From Albophoma yamanashiensis (Eukaryota > Ascomycota > Sordariomycetes > Hypocreales > Ophiocordycipitaceae): DNA of 64,000 bases. The DNA lies in contig BCKH01000001.1 of assembly GCA_001600555.1 (NCBI GenBank), positions 4,149,107 to 4,213,106 of the forward strand, written 5' to 3'. Both the position numbers and the translations under genes were made by a program. Within the stretch, counting starts at the first letter, position 1, and each line of letters begins with the position of its first letter. The notes under the pieces are model-generated. The model saw only the letters and a list, made by a program, of their open reading frames with translations, ran no database searches and was not told the origin of the DNA. Below, piece after piece: positions 10,913 to 21,937 of this stretch.

Positions 10913-11992
10913 GTCGTCGCTGCCAACGCTGCATTCACTGGCACCATGCTAGGGTGCCTCGGGGCAGCTCAACCGGCTGACCATGCGTGCAGTTAATCCT
11001 GCTTGCCAAAAACGTTGCTATGATTGCTGGTGGCGCGTGATGACATGAAAGAGAATCCAGGCGATTCAAAAAGGACTGGAATAACAAAGGCCTCCGAGAT
11101 GCAGAGTTGACTATCTTGGTTCTTGGCTGACGAAGCACGAGAAGTGGGCCATTTGACGAGAAAATGGAACGGATGTATAGAACATGAGTATCCCAGTGTC
11201 AGCTTGCGGTAGTTTGGCGCAACAAAAGGTTTCTAGGCTTGAAAACAATCAGCGCGCTGGACTGTGTACTGTAGACTGCTATGACGTGCCTGCGGTGGTT
11301 GTGTCAAGCCACGGTGATTAGCTAAGGTTCAGGCGATTAAGTTGCAGCCACGGCGCAAGAATGGCCCGTGCACGCCAGCCTCACATGACCCGAGGCGGCT
11401 CAGCGCCGGCTCCCGCTGCAATGGAATCTTGGCTGATTGAGCAGCGTTCTTCGCATCACCACAGCTTCAACCACCACACTTCTACGTCCTGGCGCCGGCG
11501 CATTGCCCAAGCATTCATTCAGAGTCGACATCCCGCCGGTCCCTGCCGAACTTTGCGCAACACCCGCGCCATCGAGCCGTACCGTCGCGTCACGCCCGTC
11601 GCTCGGCGGGAGACGGCTTTCCCACCACCCTGTTGGCGACGCTGCGTCGCAGCTCCCGCTCCGCGATCCTGCGCCTACCTGCAACCGGCACGACGCCCCG
11701 AGCGCTGTTCTGGGCAAGGGAACCGACCGCGCGCTGGAAGTGGAAGCGGCCCGACGCTCGTTCGATCTGAATGCGAGTCGCCCACGCGCCTCTGTCGGTT
11801 GCTCCGTGCGGACGATACACATTGCCATGCCCCCTTTGCGTCACCCCTAGGCACAATTCTACGTCCATCTCCATGAGGACTCTGCGCGCCTAAGAACACA
11901 TCACGAGACACGCTCTTCGCGCCAGTTGGAGTTGTGGGGTTGCGGTCATTGCGTGCCGGGGGACACGTGCGTGCACTCTGGCGAAGGGGTAA
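10913..11992. other. Intergenic region, G6PD/MED14
   Basis: This holds the 3' end of the G6PD gene and the promoter and leader of MED14. The overlapping frames between 11361 and 11876 on both strands are compositional and show no domain. No regulatory site could be identified with confidence. Confidence 0.5.
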
Positions 11993-14900
11993 ATGCCCGG
12001 CGTCGTCAGCATGGAGCCGGCAGGCCCGAACGGTATGCGCACCGATCACGATAGGGATTCCGCGGCCAACGGAGTGAACGGGACAAGCGGTTCCAGCGTC
12101 CAAGGGGTCCCGCCTGATAAGGGCAAGGCTCCAGCCACGTCTATCAACCATGGCGCGGTCAATGGGAGCGAGGTTGGCGGAGCGGCCTCAAACCGCTCTC
12201 AGTCGCTCCCAGAAACGGGAACGCTCTCGAGAATGAACGACCTGCCGGACGAAATCAGGCATATCACAGAAGGGTTCGTTCCGCTGTCCCTGTTGCTCAC
12301 TCGGCTGGCGCAAGTCACACACAACTCGCTTCAAGAAAAGGTTGCGGAGCTGGCTAAGATGCCAGTGCCGACAGCCAACGCTAACGGAACACCCTCCTAC
12401 ACGTCAAACGGCCCGGACGACGGCTCAAACGATAATCTCCGGAAAAAGGGGACCCTGACGAGCTTTGCCCAGGACATGCACGGCAAGTGGCTCAAGGCAC
12501 TGGTCATCACGGAGTGGAGCAGGAAGTCCGACATGGTGAGCAAGCTCATCGACCTTAAGTTCCACATCGACCAGCAGAGGATTCTATACGATGCGTCTCT
12601 CGATGATATGGCCAATGTGAAACGAGACTTGGCATTCGCCCGGATGCCGAGCCCCGACTTGAAGACGGCGTTGCAGGTCCTGTCCACAGGAACTGCGCCG
12701 TGGATGCCGGATGTAAGTGTACTAGGGTTGTGCGAACTCGGGATTGAGGCCATTCTGACTCACCTTCTCGCAGCTCAACTACATTGACCTGCCTCCCTTG
12801 ACGCCGGACGAACAGTTGAAGTGGATGAACGACCTAAATACCTTACTGTCCCTGAGGCTGAATCTAGAGGACTTCGACAAAATTCCATTCCAGTTTCGCA
12901 ATTACGAGATTGGGTCGGGACGAGTCACGTTCAAGGTTGAAGGCGAGTTTGAGGTCGACTTGACGATTGCAGATGAAGACTTCGAGAAGCAGTTCTGGTT
13001 CATTGACTTCAGATACGCCTTCACACCGGCGGCAGCGTCTCTCTCCGAATCGCTGCGGACCTATCTGGAAGGTTGCGTCAATGAGGCACTGAGCAAGGAT
13101 GGCTTGGCAGGGTGCTACCAATTTCTCCATGAATTTGTTCTGACGTGCAAGATCAACGAACTGAAGCGCCAGGCGCTTCAGCTGAGCAGGAGCTCCTGGA
13201 CTGGAACTCTGATGGTCGAGCCTTTGAATCGAGCGTTGGCCATCCAATATTGGACCTCCCGGACGGCGGTAACAGGAACCAAGAGCTGGGTTCTGTTGGC
13301 GGTGAGCAGCGGCCGCAGGCCAGATGGAAAGGCTGACCCGAAAGACTCGAGCTTCCTGGTTGCGAAGTGGTACTGCAACAACAAGGAGATGAAGGACGTC
13401 CACATCGATCTTGACGCGACGAATCTCTCAGCAGAGACCCTCCTGACGGACCTTGTCGACCGACACATCTCGATGATCCTGACGAGCATACACGACAAAC
13501 TGCTGACAGCCGCTCGGTTCAAAAACCGGGAGGCCAGCATGACCTTGAACGTGTCCAAATCAGACCCGGCGGCGTCGCGCTTGGAAATGCAGGTTGGTTA
13601 CCGCAGCCAAGCTACGCTGTTGGTGGAGCCTATGACTGGCGCATTTGCCCTGAAGCCGCACTCAAGGTTCACGATACAGTACGAACACCAGTTGAACAAT
13701 GGGAAGAATGCCGCAGAGGACGGCGTGGCCTGCCTGGAGAACGTTCGGTGCGCCTTGATGGAGGACGAGCTCAACAGGCGAGGAAGCTGCATGGGCTGGT
13801 TGGCGCGCAAAGCACCATTGAGCCTTGAAGAAATGCGGTCCGTGACAAAGCTTCGCGAATGGACCCGCGCAATCTGGCTCCAGAAAGATGGCTGGGGCCC
13901 AAACTGGTTCGTGGTGGTGTTCTTGGGCCTCAGCGGGGACGAATGGTGGCTCCTTGAAGCGTCAGTGATGCCCTTCCGCCAACCCTTTAGGACGAGTATT
14001 AACGAGTTGGCAGGAATCGCGATGAGACAAACCGCGCTGTCAGGTTCAAGACCCCGCTGACACTCAACAAGGGCTACCCTGAACAGTCCGAGGCCTTCTG
14101 GAACAACCTGACTTTGTTTGCCACCGGCATCATTACACAGTCAGTTGAAATGCGTGAGTTGCACCGACAGGGCATCAAGGGCCAGGCCAGCGACAACAGG
14201 GACGTGTCACTGCCGCAACAGGTTCGGCTGCCGTCGACCGAAATCTCTCTCTCCTCGTTGTTCCCCACGATGGTATCCCGCACGTCCGAAATTGGGGTCG
14301 ACGGACGTGCATCTGAAGGCGATCCTACGGCCGAAAACATCGAGCTGTTCTCGCTCATGCAGAAGTATACCGGTACAGCCCTGACACCGAGACAGGCGTG
14401 GGCAGATGACATCGTCACAATCAGTTTCAAGGGCATCGAGTCTATATCAAGGCCAGCAAATGGTGCGGAAGAGGACGGCGCGCCGACAAATGAGCTCTGC
14501 TGCGTCTCCGACGCCGTCATCAAGGTACAAAAGCCCGCGAAATTTGAAGGCCTGAAAGACATGGTAGACCGTGACGTGTCGTACAATCCGGGCAGAGGCG
14601 AGTTCTCCCTGCGATTACGGACACCCGTGGGCAAGCCGTTGCTGGATGCCCTCAAGTCTCGAATCAAAGCAATCGATCGGTTTGTCAACTCTTTCGAGGC
14701 TCTCGAAAACGCGAACGGGACCATCGCCAGCGAATCCGTGACGTTGAGACAAGTCGCATTCCGCTATGGCGAGGGGCCAAAGCAGGACGAAAGCAACGTC
14801 CAGGGCGAGAGCCAAGCGCCAAAGCAGTGGCGCGTGGTGCTGGATCTCTCCAAGGATGACACCGACGTCGAAATCGAGGCAGGCAACCCCCACCTCCGAG

Positions 14901-15436
14901 TCGTCGATCTCATGAGAAGGCTGGTCAACAGCGATGGCGGAATCGGGGCGCTGATGGCGTGGTTGCCGGCCTCGCTTCCCGCCCTCAAGGCCATTGACGA
15001 GATGGAGTCGAGATGGGCGAGCTTGCAGACGGAAAAGTGTGGCCGGTTCGAATTCTCCATGAAGACGATTGCATGGATGAGCATCGGCTATGAAATTGCC
15101 GCTTCTCAAGGGGCGGAGACGGACAAGAAGCAAGTCGCGCTCCAGGTGCGGCTAAAGCCGCGGCGTGGCGAGCCGTGGTGGCACATCTACCGCTCTAACC
15201 AGGGCGCCAACGGCGCGCCCGAGGACGAGTTCGACAGGGCGCTGAAGCCCATATGGACCACCAGGGGCGAGGACTGGCTGGGTCTCTCAACCGGCGCGGC
15301 GGGCAAGCCCAGCAACGGCGTGGTGCACATGCTGCTGGCCGTCGACGGGGCCATCAGGGGCGCCGTCGAGGCGCCCGCCGCGCCCAGCAGCCCGCAGAAG
15401 GGGAAGCAGGGCCACGACGTCGTGGTCCTAGACTAA
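11993..15436 (+). CDS. MED14: Mediator complex subunit 14 (Rgr1)
   Basis: Three exons (11993-12712, 12774-13960, 14014-15436) sum to 3330 nt, 1109 aa. MED14 is the scaffold joining head, middle and tail of Mediator, the RNA polymerase II co-activator. After a hydrophilic, low-complexity N-terminus comes the family's N-terminal region, starting MNDLPDEIRHITEGFVPLSLL and continuing with LAQVTHNSLQEKVAEL, then SNYIDLPPLTP-type sequence immediately after the first intron. The second intron has a GTCAGT donor and joins WWLLEA to NRDETNRAVRFKTPLTL, restoring a continuous frame that would otherwise stop at 14058. Both introns are GT-AG. The C-terminal region is conserved-looking but low in recognisable motifs, as is usual for the family. 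Start choice (MPGVVSMEP) fits the common fungal N-terminus. Confidence 0.9.
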
Positions 15437-15824
15437 TCACGGCTCGCAAGGACGAGGACGGGTTCGAGGGAGGGGAAATTCATTCAGGCAAGGCGCGGCA
15501 TGGCAAAGCGGATGGGGACCGCAAGCGGCAGGTTATGCCCGCGGGGCGCGCGGTGTCTAGCGTTTGTACGTCTGTATGTGTGTGCATCAATGATACCTAA
15601 AATACACCACCCCCATCAAGAGGGGTTTTGAATACGACATGGTCGGGCACGCGGAGCTGAGGCGCAAGTAGACGAATTCACGTGGTTGTATAATACAATT
15701 CTTTGTTTTAAACGCCTCCTCTCTAGAGCATACAACGTCCTTCGCGAGACAGACGTCGCAGATGCGGAGCTTATGAATGCACCCGCTTTTTCCTCCTCCC
15801 TCGTCTAAGAGAGCCAAGGCCTAT
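15437..15824. other. Convergent 3' intergenic spacer
   Basis: MED14 (plus) and HEM14 (minus) converge on this 388-nt spacer. It must contain both polyadenylation regions. AT-rich stretches around 15590-15720 fit that, but no exact signal is assigned. Confidence 0.5.
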
Positions 15825-17769
15825 CTATCCCACCTGGTTGAACCTCCGGACGGGAATCCTGGCGACGGGCACGCCGACGAAGGACTCCGGGAACTCGAGG
15901 TGCTCCAAGCCCGTGGTGAACCAGCCGTCGTTGCCGCCAGACGTGGTCTGGCGGGCGATGTCGTAGCCGGCGCGGATGGCGCCCATGGCCCCGATGGTCG
16001 AGTAGGAGCCGCCGGCGACGGCGAGGCGGCCGGCGAAGGCGTCGCGCAGCTCCTGGTCGGCCTGCATCATGCGGTCGTGGTGGCCGACGTAGTGCTGGGG
16101 GATGCACTCCTTGGCGAGGCGGGCCATGGCGAAGCAGGGCGAGTCGCGGGGGATGCCGAGGTGGCGCTCCAGCAGCGACTTGGCCTGCTCGACGGCGGCA
16201 CCCTCGTCGGGCGGCGGCGGGCCCGAGTCGTAGTAGTGGCCGCCGAGCAGGACGAAGAGCTTGGTGCCGGGGGGCTCGTCGGCGCCGGGGGCGGCCACGT
16301 CCGAGTCGAAGAAGACGCCCAGGGCGCGCTCGGGGTTGTTCTCGCGCGGGACGGAGCGGGGGATCAGGTAGCCGAAGCCGGGGGGCTTGATGCCCGTGCG
16401 CGGGTACCAGATGTTGACGGTCATGATGGACACGGAGTGCGTGTCGGCGAGGCTGGGGAGCTTGTCGCCGGCGGCGCGGGCGAGGTCCTGGCTCGAGACC
16501 GTCGAGATGACGCGGTCGTAGGCCTCGGTGGTCGGGCCCTGCTCAGCCGAGCCGTTGGCGGTGGTGGTGGTGGTGATCTGTGTTGTCACGCTCCGTTAGC
16601 ATTCCGCGCGCACGTTGACACAATTGGATTTCCGCAGGCTGGCTGGCTTACCTCGACTTTCTGCGCCTCCTTGTCGTAGCTCAGGTCGGCGACGGGGCTG
16701 CCCTTCCTGACGTCCACGTTGGGCTGCTCCTCGAGGGCGTGCGCCAGCGCCGCCGTCAGGCTCTCCATGCCGGCGGCGCCGAAGTGCAGCAGCGAGCCCT
16801 TGGGCTTGAGGGCGAGGCGGCGGATCTCGGGGTCCTTGGCCAGGGAGCTCATGAGCTGCTCCTCGCGGGCCGTCATCTGGCGGACGTTGGTGCCCAGGTT
16901 GGGCAGGTAGTAGCCCCAGTAGAGGCGGTCGAAGACGCTGCGGGCGCTGAGGCGGTCGATGTCGCCGCCGTAGATGCCGTGGATCATGGCCGAGGCGATG
17001 TTGTCGCCGACGCTGCGGCTCATGCTGATGTCGCGCAGCCACTCGGCGATGGACATGTCGCGCAGCGGCACGGCGCGCGTGCGCAGCCGCCGCAGCAGGA
17101 AGCCCAGCCCGGCCCAGAAGGACTCGAGGAAGAGCGGCTCGCGGACGAACTCGCCGATGCTGGCGGCGGGCGGCAGCGCGACGAGGTGGTCCGGGTAGTA
17201 GATGTAGCGCGGCCGGTCGGGCGGCGTCTCGATCTTGAGGCCGAGGTCGAGCGCCTGCCCGTGGGTGGTTGGTGTCAGCGTGGGTTTTTTGCGGCGACGA
17301 CGGCGAGCGAACGGGGTCATCATCACAATCATACCAGGTCGTAGAGCACCAGGTCGTCGAAGCGCCAGGTGCTCAGGTGCAGCGACGACAGCGACCGCGG
17401 CCCGCGCTCGAAGCTGACGGTGCCCTGCGTGCCGTCGACGTCGACGGGCACGCGGTCCGTCCTGATCCAGCCGCCCAGGCGGTCGCTGCCCTCGTACAGC
17501 GTGATGCGGGCCGACGCGGGCAGCTGCTTGGCGAGGTAGTAGGCCGTCGTCAGGCCCGTCAGGCCGCCGCCGACGACGGCGATGCGCGCGCCGTCACCGG
17601 CGTCGTGGGCCTGCGTCGCGAACGCCCGTCGCCGCCCGGCGCGGCTCGCGAGCGCCGGGAGCTGCTGTCGGCCGAGGTGCTGTCGTCGCAGGGGTCTAGC
17701 TGTGCTTCTGCTGGCGGCCGCGAGCCGGAGCAGCACGGCCGCGGCGTCCTCTGCGTGCCTGCATCCCAT
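15825..17769 (-). CDS. HEM14: Protoporphyrinogen oxidase, mitochondrial
   Basis: Three exons (17769-17335, 17254-16652, 16577-15825) sum to 1791 nt, 596 aa. This FAD enzyme converts protoporphyrinogen IX to protoporphyrin IX, the penultimate step of heme synthesis, at the inner mitochondrial membrane. The N-terminus from MGCRHAEDA is Arg/Ala-rich with few acidic residues and resembles a mitochondrial presequence. It is followed by the FAD-binding ARIAVVGGGLTGLTTAYYLA and GSDRLGGWIRT. Later family sequences include RPRYIYYPDHLV, GIYGGDIDRLSA and the C-terminal HYVGHHDRM and NDGWFTTGLEHLEFPESF. Splicing joins LVLYDL to ALDLGLK and AQKVE to ITTTTT, all in frame. The reading frame is open to 17961 upstream, so a longer leader is possible, but 17769 gives the best presequence. 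Confidence 0.92.
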
Positions 17770-18284
17770 GTCGTGGTTCAATTGCTCATGGCTCGGCGGT
17801 GCGAGGTGGTTGAAGGTCCGCCGTGCACGCGGCAGGCGGGAGGGAGCCGTCAGCGGCACTCGCCAACCCACCGGGAGCGGGTCACGCCACATCCGACCGA
17901 GCCCGCTGCCGCGCCTTGGCAGATCGAACCACGGATCCAGCATCTTCTGAGTCGTCGACATTCTCTCACATCACGGCACGCAAAGGGGGGACTCGTTCGT
18001 AAGCCGCGGTAGGCCGTGCCAATCTATCAATTCCTCATCGGCCCGCGTTGGGCCTCGCCGATTACCTCGCCAGCCCCATTTTGTATAATGGTATATCGTC
18101 CATCGTCCTCTTCCCCTAGCCTACCCGTGAACGCCGTTTCATGCCCAGCCCCCTCATGACAGAAATTTACATGAAATGGTATTGTACATGGCTTTTGAAG
18201 AAAAAAAACACTGTTCCGCTCGATGTGTTGGTAAGAGTTGGTGCGTCAAGTCGCCTTGTGAGCCCGAGCAAGCCAATCCTGCCC
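17770..18284. other. Intergenic region, NAB2/HEM14
   Basis: This lies between two minus-strand genes, with the NAB2 3' end on the right and the HEM14 promoter on the left. No regulatory element was recognised. The HEM14 frame stays open to 17961, so part may be coding. Confidence 0.45.
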
Positions 18285-19823
18285 TCAACCGATGACTTCG
18301 GCATCTGCCGCTGCCTGTTCCACCGCCATGTGCTGCTCTTCCTCAGGCTTGACCTGCTCGACGCCAGCCTCCTCGTCCACAAACTTCCTCTCGCTGACGT
18401 GCTCACCCTCGGCCGTCCAGACCTTGTCCTTGAAGCCTCCCTGCTGGCCCTCTTCGTGCGAGAAGACGCAGTTGGGGTTGAGGCAGGGGTTGAACCGGCA
18501 CTTGGTCTTGACGTGGGTGAACTTGCAGTTTGGCGTGGTGCAGCTCCCTCCGTTTCGGCAGATGGGCATCGACGGGTGCTTGAACGGGCACTGCGGGTTG
18601 TGGCAGTTGGGGAAGAACTTGCAGTCCTGCTCGCTCTGGTGCGCAAGCCTCTGGGCCGGCGACGGATGCCGTCCCACGCACTTCCTGTTCTTGCAGGCGG
18701 CCCCGAAGCTGCACGCGTCGCTCACGTCGACCGACGTTCCTGGCGGCGCCGCCGGTGACTGGTGCGCAAACTTGCAGTCCTTGTTGGTGCATCGCAGGTT
18801 GTACTTGCAGACGCTCTCGTCGGGGTTCGGAGGCTCGCGCTTCCCGCCCGACATCTCAACGTCCTCGCCATCGGCAGCCTCTCCTGTCTTGGCTCCCTCG
18901 GCGTTGTGTTGGTGGCCTTGTCCTCCCTTGCGGTGGCTGTTCTTGTGGTGCGGATCCGAAACCCTGTCGAACAGGGACTTGCCCCGCCGTTGCTGGCCGA
19001 ATCCGCCGTTGTTGGGAGCGCCGCCGTTCATGAGCTGTTGAGAGAGCGTGTACATCATCTGGTTCTGCTGCTCGAGCATGGCCATCAGCTCCATCTGATT
19101 GGGCTGCTGGCCCTGCATCATCCACGCAGGCCCTTGCGGCCCGCCTGCGGCCAGGCCGGCTTGGATGTTCGCGGCGCGGTTGTTGTTGTGTCGCGGCAGC
19201 CGGCCCGCTCCAGTTCTCGGCCCCGTCGGGGGAGCGCGGCCATGGGTGTTGATTCTGTCGTTGCCGCGGGTTCGGTGCAAGGCGCCGTCGCTGCCCCGAT
19301 CCATGGCCTTGTGCATCTGCCCCAGCATCCGCTTATCTCGCCCACCACGGAAGTTTCCGTTTCGCATCGAGCGAGGGCCAGTTGGTCTTGGGCAGGTCAG
19401 TACATAGTAGGATGCAAAGGGTGGCGAGGACACTCACGCATTCAGCTCGGAGACGTCATTGGCGTTCATGTCGGTGTCCATTTCCGCGGAAAAGGCACCC
19501 TCTTGCGACGCGTCAGCCCCGGCTCCGGCGGTGGCGGACTGGCCGCCGTTCAGCTGCGCATTGAGCTGGTCGATTTGCTCGAACAGCCACTTTGAGAACT
19601 CGAGGACGACGGGGTCATCTGAAGGCAAGCTCAGCAGCTCCCCCGAGAGTTCTGCGGCGATTTGCTCCTGCGTCTTTCCGTTGACCAGCATCAGGATGAT
19701 GTATTCGGCGAGACCGTTGTCGTCGGAGCCTCCCGTGCCCCAGCCCACCTCGACGAGCTTGGGCAGGATGGCGGCGTTGAGCGCATTCGCCAGAGGCGTG
19801 TCCATGTTGATCTCGACGGGCAT
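18285..19823 (-). CDS. NAB2: Nuclear poly(A)-RNA-binding zinc-finger protein Nab2
   Basis: Two exons (19823-19438, 19386-18285) sum to 1488 nt, 495 aa. Nab2 binds poly(A) tails, limits their length and couples 3' processing to mRNA export. The N-terminus (residues 1-130) matches the PWI-like Nab2 fold, with NAAILPKLVEVGWGTGG and AEYIILMLVNGKTQEQIA. A Gln/Asn/Gly-rich linker follows. The C-terminal part carries at least five CCCH fingers, four of spacing C-x5-C-x4-C-x3-H (for example CKYNLRCTNKDCKFAH and CSFGAACKNRKCVGRH) and one C-x4-C-x4-C-x3-H, then an acidic tail. Yeast Nab2 has seven fingers, so the array is shorter or the outer ones have diverged. The intron joins SELNA to PTGPRSMR. The frame is open upstream to 20000, but MPVEINMDTPL at 19823 is the standard family start. 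Confidence 0.92.
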
Positions 19824-21326
19824 CTTGGCTTCGGGGCGATGTCGATCGCGATGGCGCGGAGGTGAAGAGGTTGGTTTTGGTTGCGATTCGCCGGTGGCGT
19901 CGTCAACAACTGTCCCTCCGAACGCGTTGCCTGCCTGAACTGGCAAGACTCGTCGCGTGAGATGGATGTTCGCCGCGGGGAGATGTGCGTCTGCGCTCAA
20001 AATGTATCGCAGCGGGCTGTGGCGACAAGAGAGGGTATCGCAGGGGCGAAGGCAAGGTTTGAAGGGTTTGGTTGAGTAGATTGAGCATCCGAAAGACCTG
20101 CCAGAGGCCGAGAGGCTAAAAGAACGGGTCTGGAGATGTCACGTGACTGGCGCCCGACACGGCGGACTCGGCGTTCGCGGCTGCTTGCGACTGTCTCTGC
20201 ACCACTCACAACGCGGAAGATGGCTTTGTCAGCGTGCACAACGACGTGCACCACTCATGCCGCAGCGTCCATGGCCGTTTTGTCGACCTAGTCGAATCTA
20301 GAAGTCTCCGTGAACGCTTGCGATTATCAAGCTTCTGTTGGTGGTTGCACAGACAAAATAGTCTGCTGTGAATCACGTGCCAAGTCCGTATCGTCGCCAT
20401 GGCTTCCCCGGACGTTGATTTGGCGCATGGAGCTGCGGGACGTGATGTGGTGTGGATGCGCGAGTGCTGTTGCAACGTGCTCCAAAGAAAACTGAGCTCG
20501 GGCACGTTCGATCAAGTGTCATGGTGCAGTCACTTCTGCAACTAATATGTGCTCATGGCTCTGCAACCTTGACCAACGTAAAGGTACCTTTCTTGCATCA
20601 GCAAAACTATCCAAGCCTTCCAGCTACCCTGCATGAGAGCCGCTGCCAGTTCATCGTCGCCCGGTTGGGTTCCGCTCTCAACTCGATGCGGCATCGGTAT
20701 ATTTAGTCTTCCACACAAAGGCGTCAGGGCAGAATTATACTGTCAGAGTTAAGCCACGCCAGGCAGGCGTGTTTCAAACGGCTAGACACCCAACTTCTCC
20801 AAGCCCTTAGGCGCCCCCAACATTGCAGCAATGCTGGGGGCCAGACACAAAACCAAGGTTGCCTTGCATCAAATACCAACCATTACCAACCGTTTCTAGC
20901 CTGCTCGTACCGGTGAATCCATTGTGAGCTTTTTAATATCATTGCCCCGAAGCTGGCAGCGTCTGGAACTGGCTGATGCTAAAGTGACCCCTACCCTAAA
21001 CTGGTCTATCGCTCAGTTCGCTTTCATCACCCATAACACTCAGAATATCAAGTACGCCAGTTTTGGGATTGTGGTGCCGTCGTGGTGCTCTGATGATACA
21101 GTAATAATGGCCACTGGTGACAATAGCGAGTTGGGAGGTTGAAAGATCTCCATCGCTGCACCCGGGTCTCTCATCGAGCACAGTGCCCGCTGCCTCCTCC
21201 ATTTCTGCAGTGCGCATGATCGTCCACAATAGCCGCGATTTGGCCGCTCACATGTTACGTGACTGGACTAGACCACGTTGAGAAGGATGGACTTGTGTCT
21301 CCAAGATGCTGCTTTCGTGTGCGCCA
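19824..21326. other. Gene-poor region upstream of NAB2
   Basis: The left end should hold the NAB2 promoter and leader. The rest, more AT-rich than coding DNA, has only short frames without domains. It includes a near-perfect palindrome at 20814-20840. Confidence 0.5.
20814..20840. repeat. 27-bp near-perfect palindrome
   Basis: Two 13-nt arms (20814-20826 and 20828-20840) are inverted copies with a single transition mismatch, separated by one base. The arms start with a run of five C and end with a run of five G. It could be a protein-binding site or a remnant of a terminal inverted repeat; nothing else of a transposon was seen nearby. Confidence 0.6.
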
Positions 21327-21937
21327 CTATTCTAGCGGCTCATGCAAGGCGAGGTAAAGCTTCCGAGGCAGCGAGTATGGGCGCCGTAGTGGAAGCGCGT
21401 AGTAAGCAACTGTCACGACTGCGCTGGACGAGGCTCTGGACGGTTGGTCAAACTTGTCGAGGACACTGGCGGGGATGCAAGCTGTGTACAGGCACAGCTG
21501 CTTCGTGGCCACGCAAGGTGTCGCCAGGACATGAACCTTGTATAGGTATGTAAGCCGATTGACTCCTTGTGTGCCGAAATGGGCGAACGTACCTTGAAAC
21601 TCTTCGAGTGAGACATCATTTGCTCGCTGGCTGGGATCGTTCCTGCCGCGGGGTCGCTGTGCGAGTGGGCGCCGATGGTATCTGGCGTACGACATGCAGC
21701 ACTGTTGGACAGCTGTTGTTGTGCCCAATACTGCCTTTGTGCGAGTGCAATAAGAACTGCTAAAACACATGGATCCTCTAACTCGTTTTCGGGTTGCAGC
21801 TGACGGAGCTTCTTTTCAATGAGCCGGGACACGGGAGAATTAAACCTAGCCGTTTTCTTGCCAGAGTCATAGAAGCGTCGTGACTTTTCTCGACGGAGGA
21901 AGGTCCTGCGAATGGGCTGTAGTGTGTCAAGACCCAT
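21327..21937 (-). CDS. Small fungus-specific conserved hypothetical protein
   Basis: Two exons (21937-21593, 21536-21327) sum to 555 nt, 184 aa. The first exon begins MGLDTLQPIRRTFLRREKS, is rich in Arg and Lys, and contains EDPCVLAVLIALAQRQ. The intron has a GTACGT donor and an AAG acceptor and joins SKSFK to VHVLATP, continuing through LCLYTACIPASVLDKFDQPSR. The pattern DPCVLA-LIALAQRQ, then a beta-rich stretch with YTA-IP---LDKF--PSR, is one I recognise from short uncharacterised Pezizomycotina proteins. No catalytic motif, signal peptide or membrane segment is visible. The base composition is less GC-rich than in neighbouring housekeeping genes, so it may evolve fast or be under different constraint. 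Function is unknown. Confidence 0.7.

Noticed and set aside
15777..16679. A 300-codon plus-strand frame over HEM14
   Set aside because: It is antisense to the third HEM14 exon and crosses its intron without splice logic.
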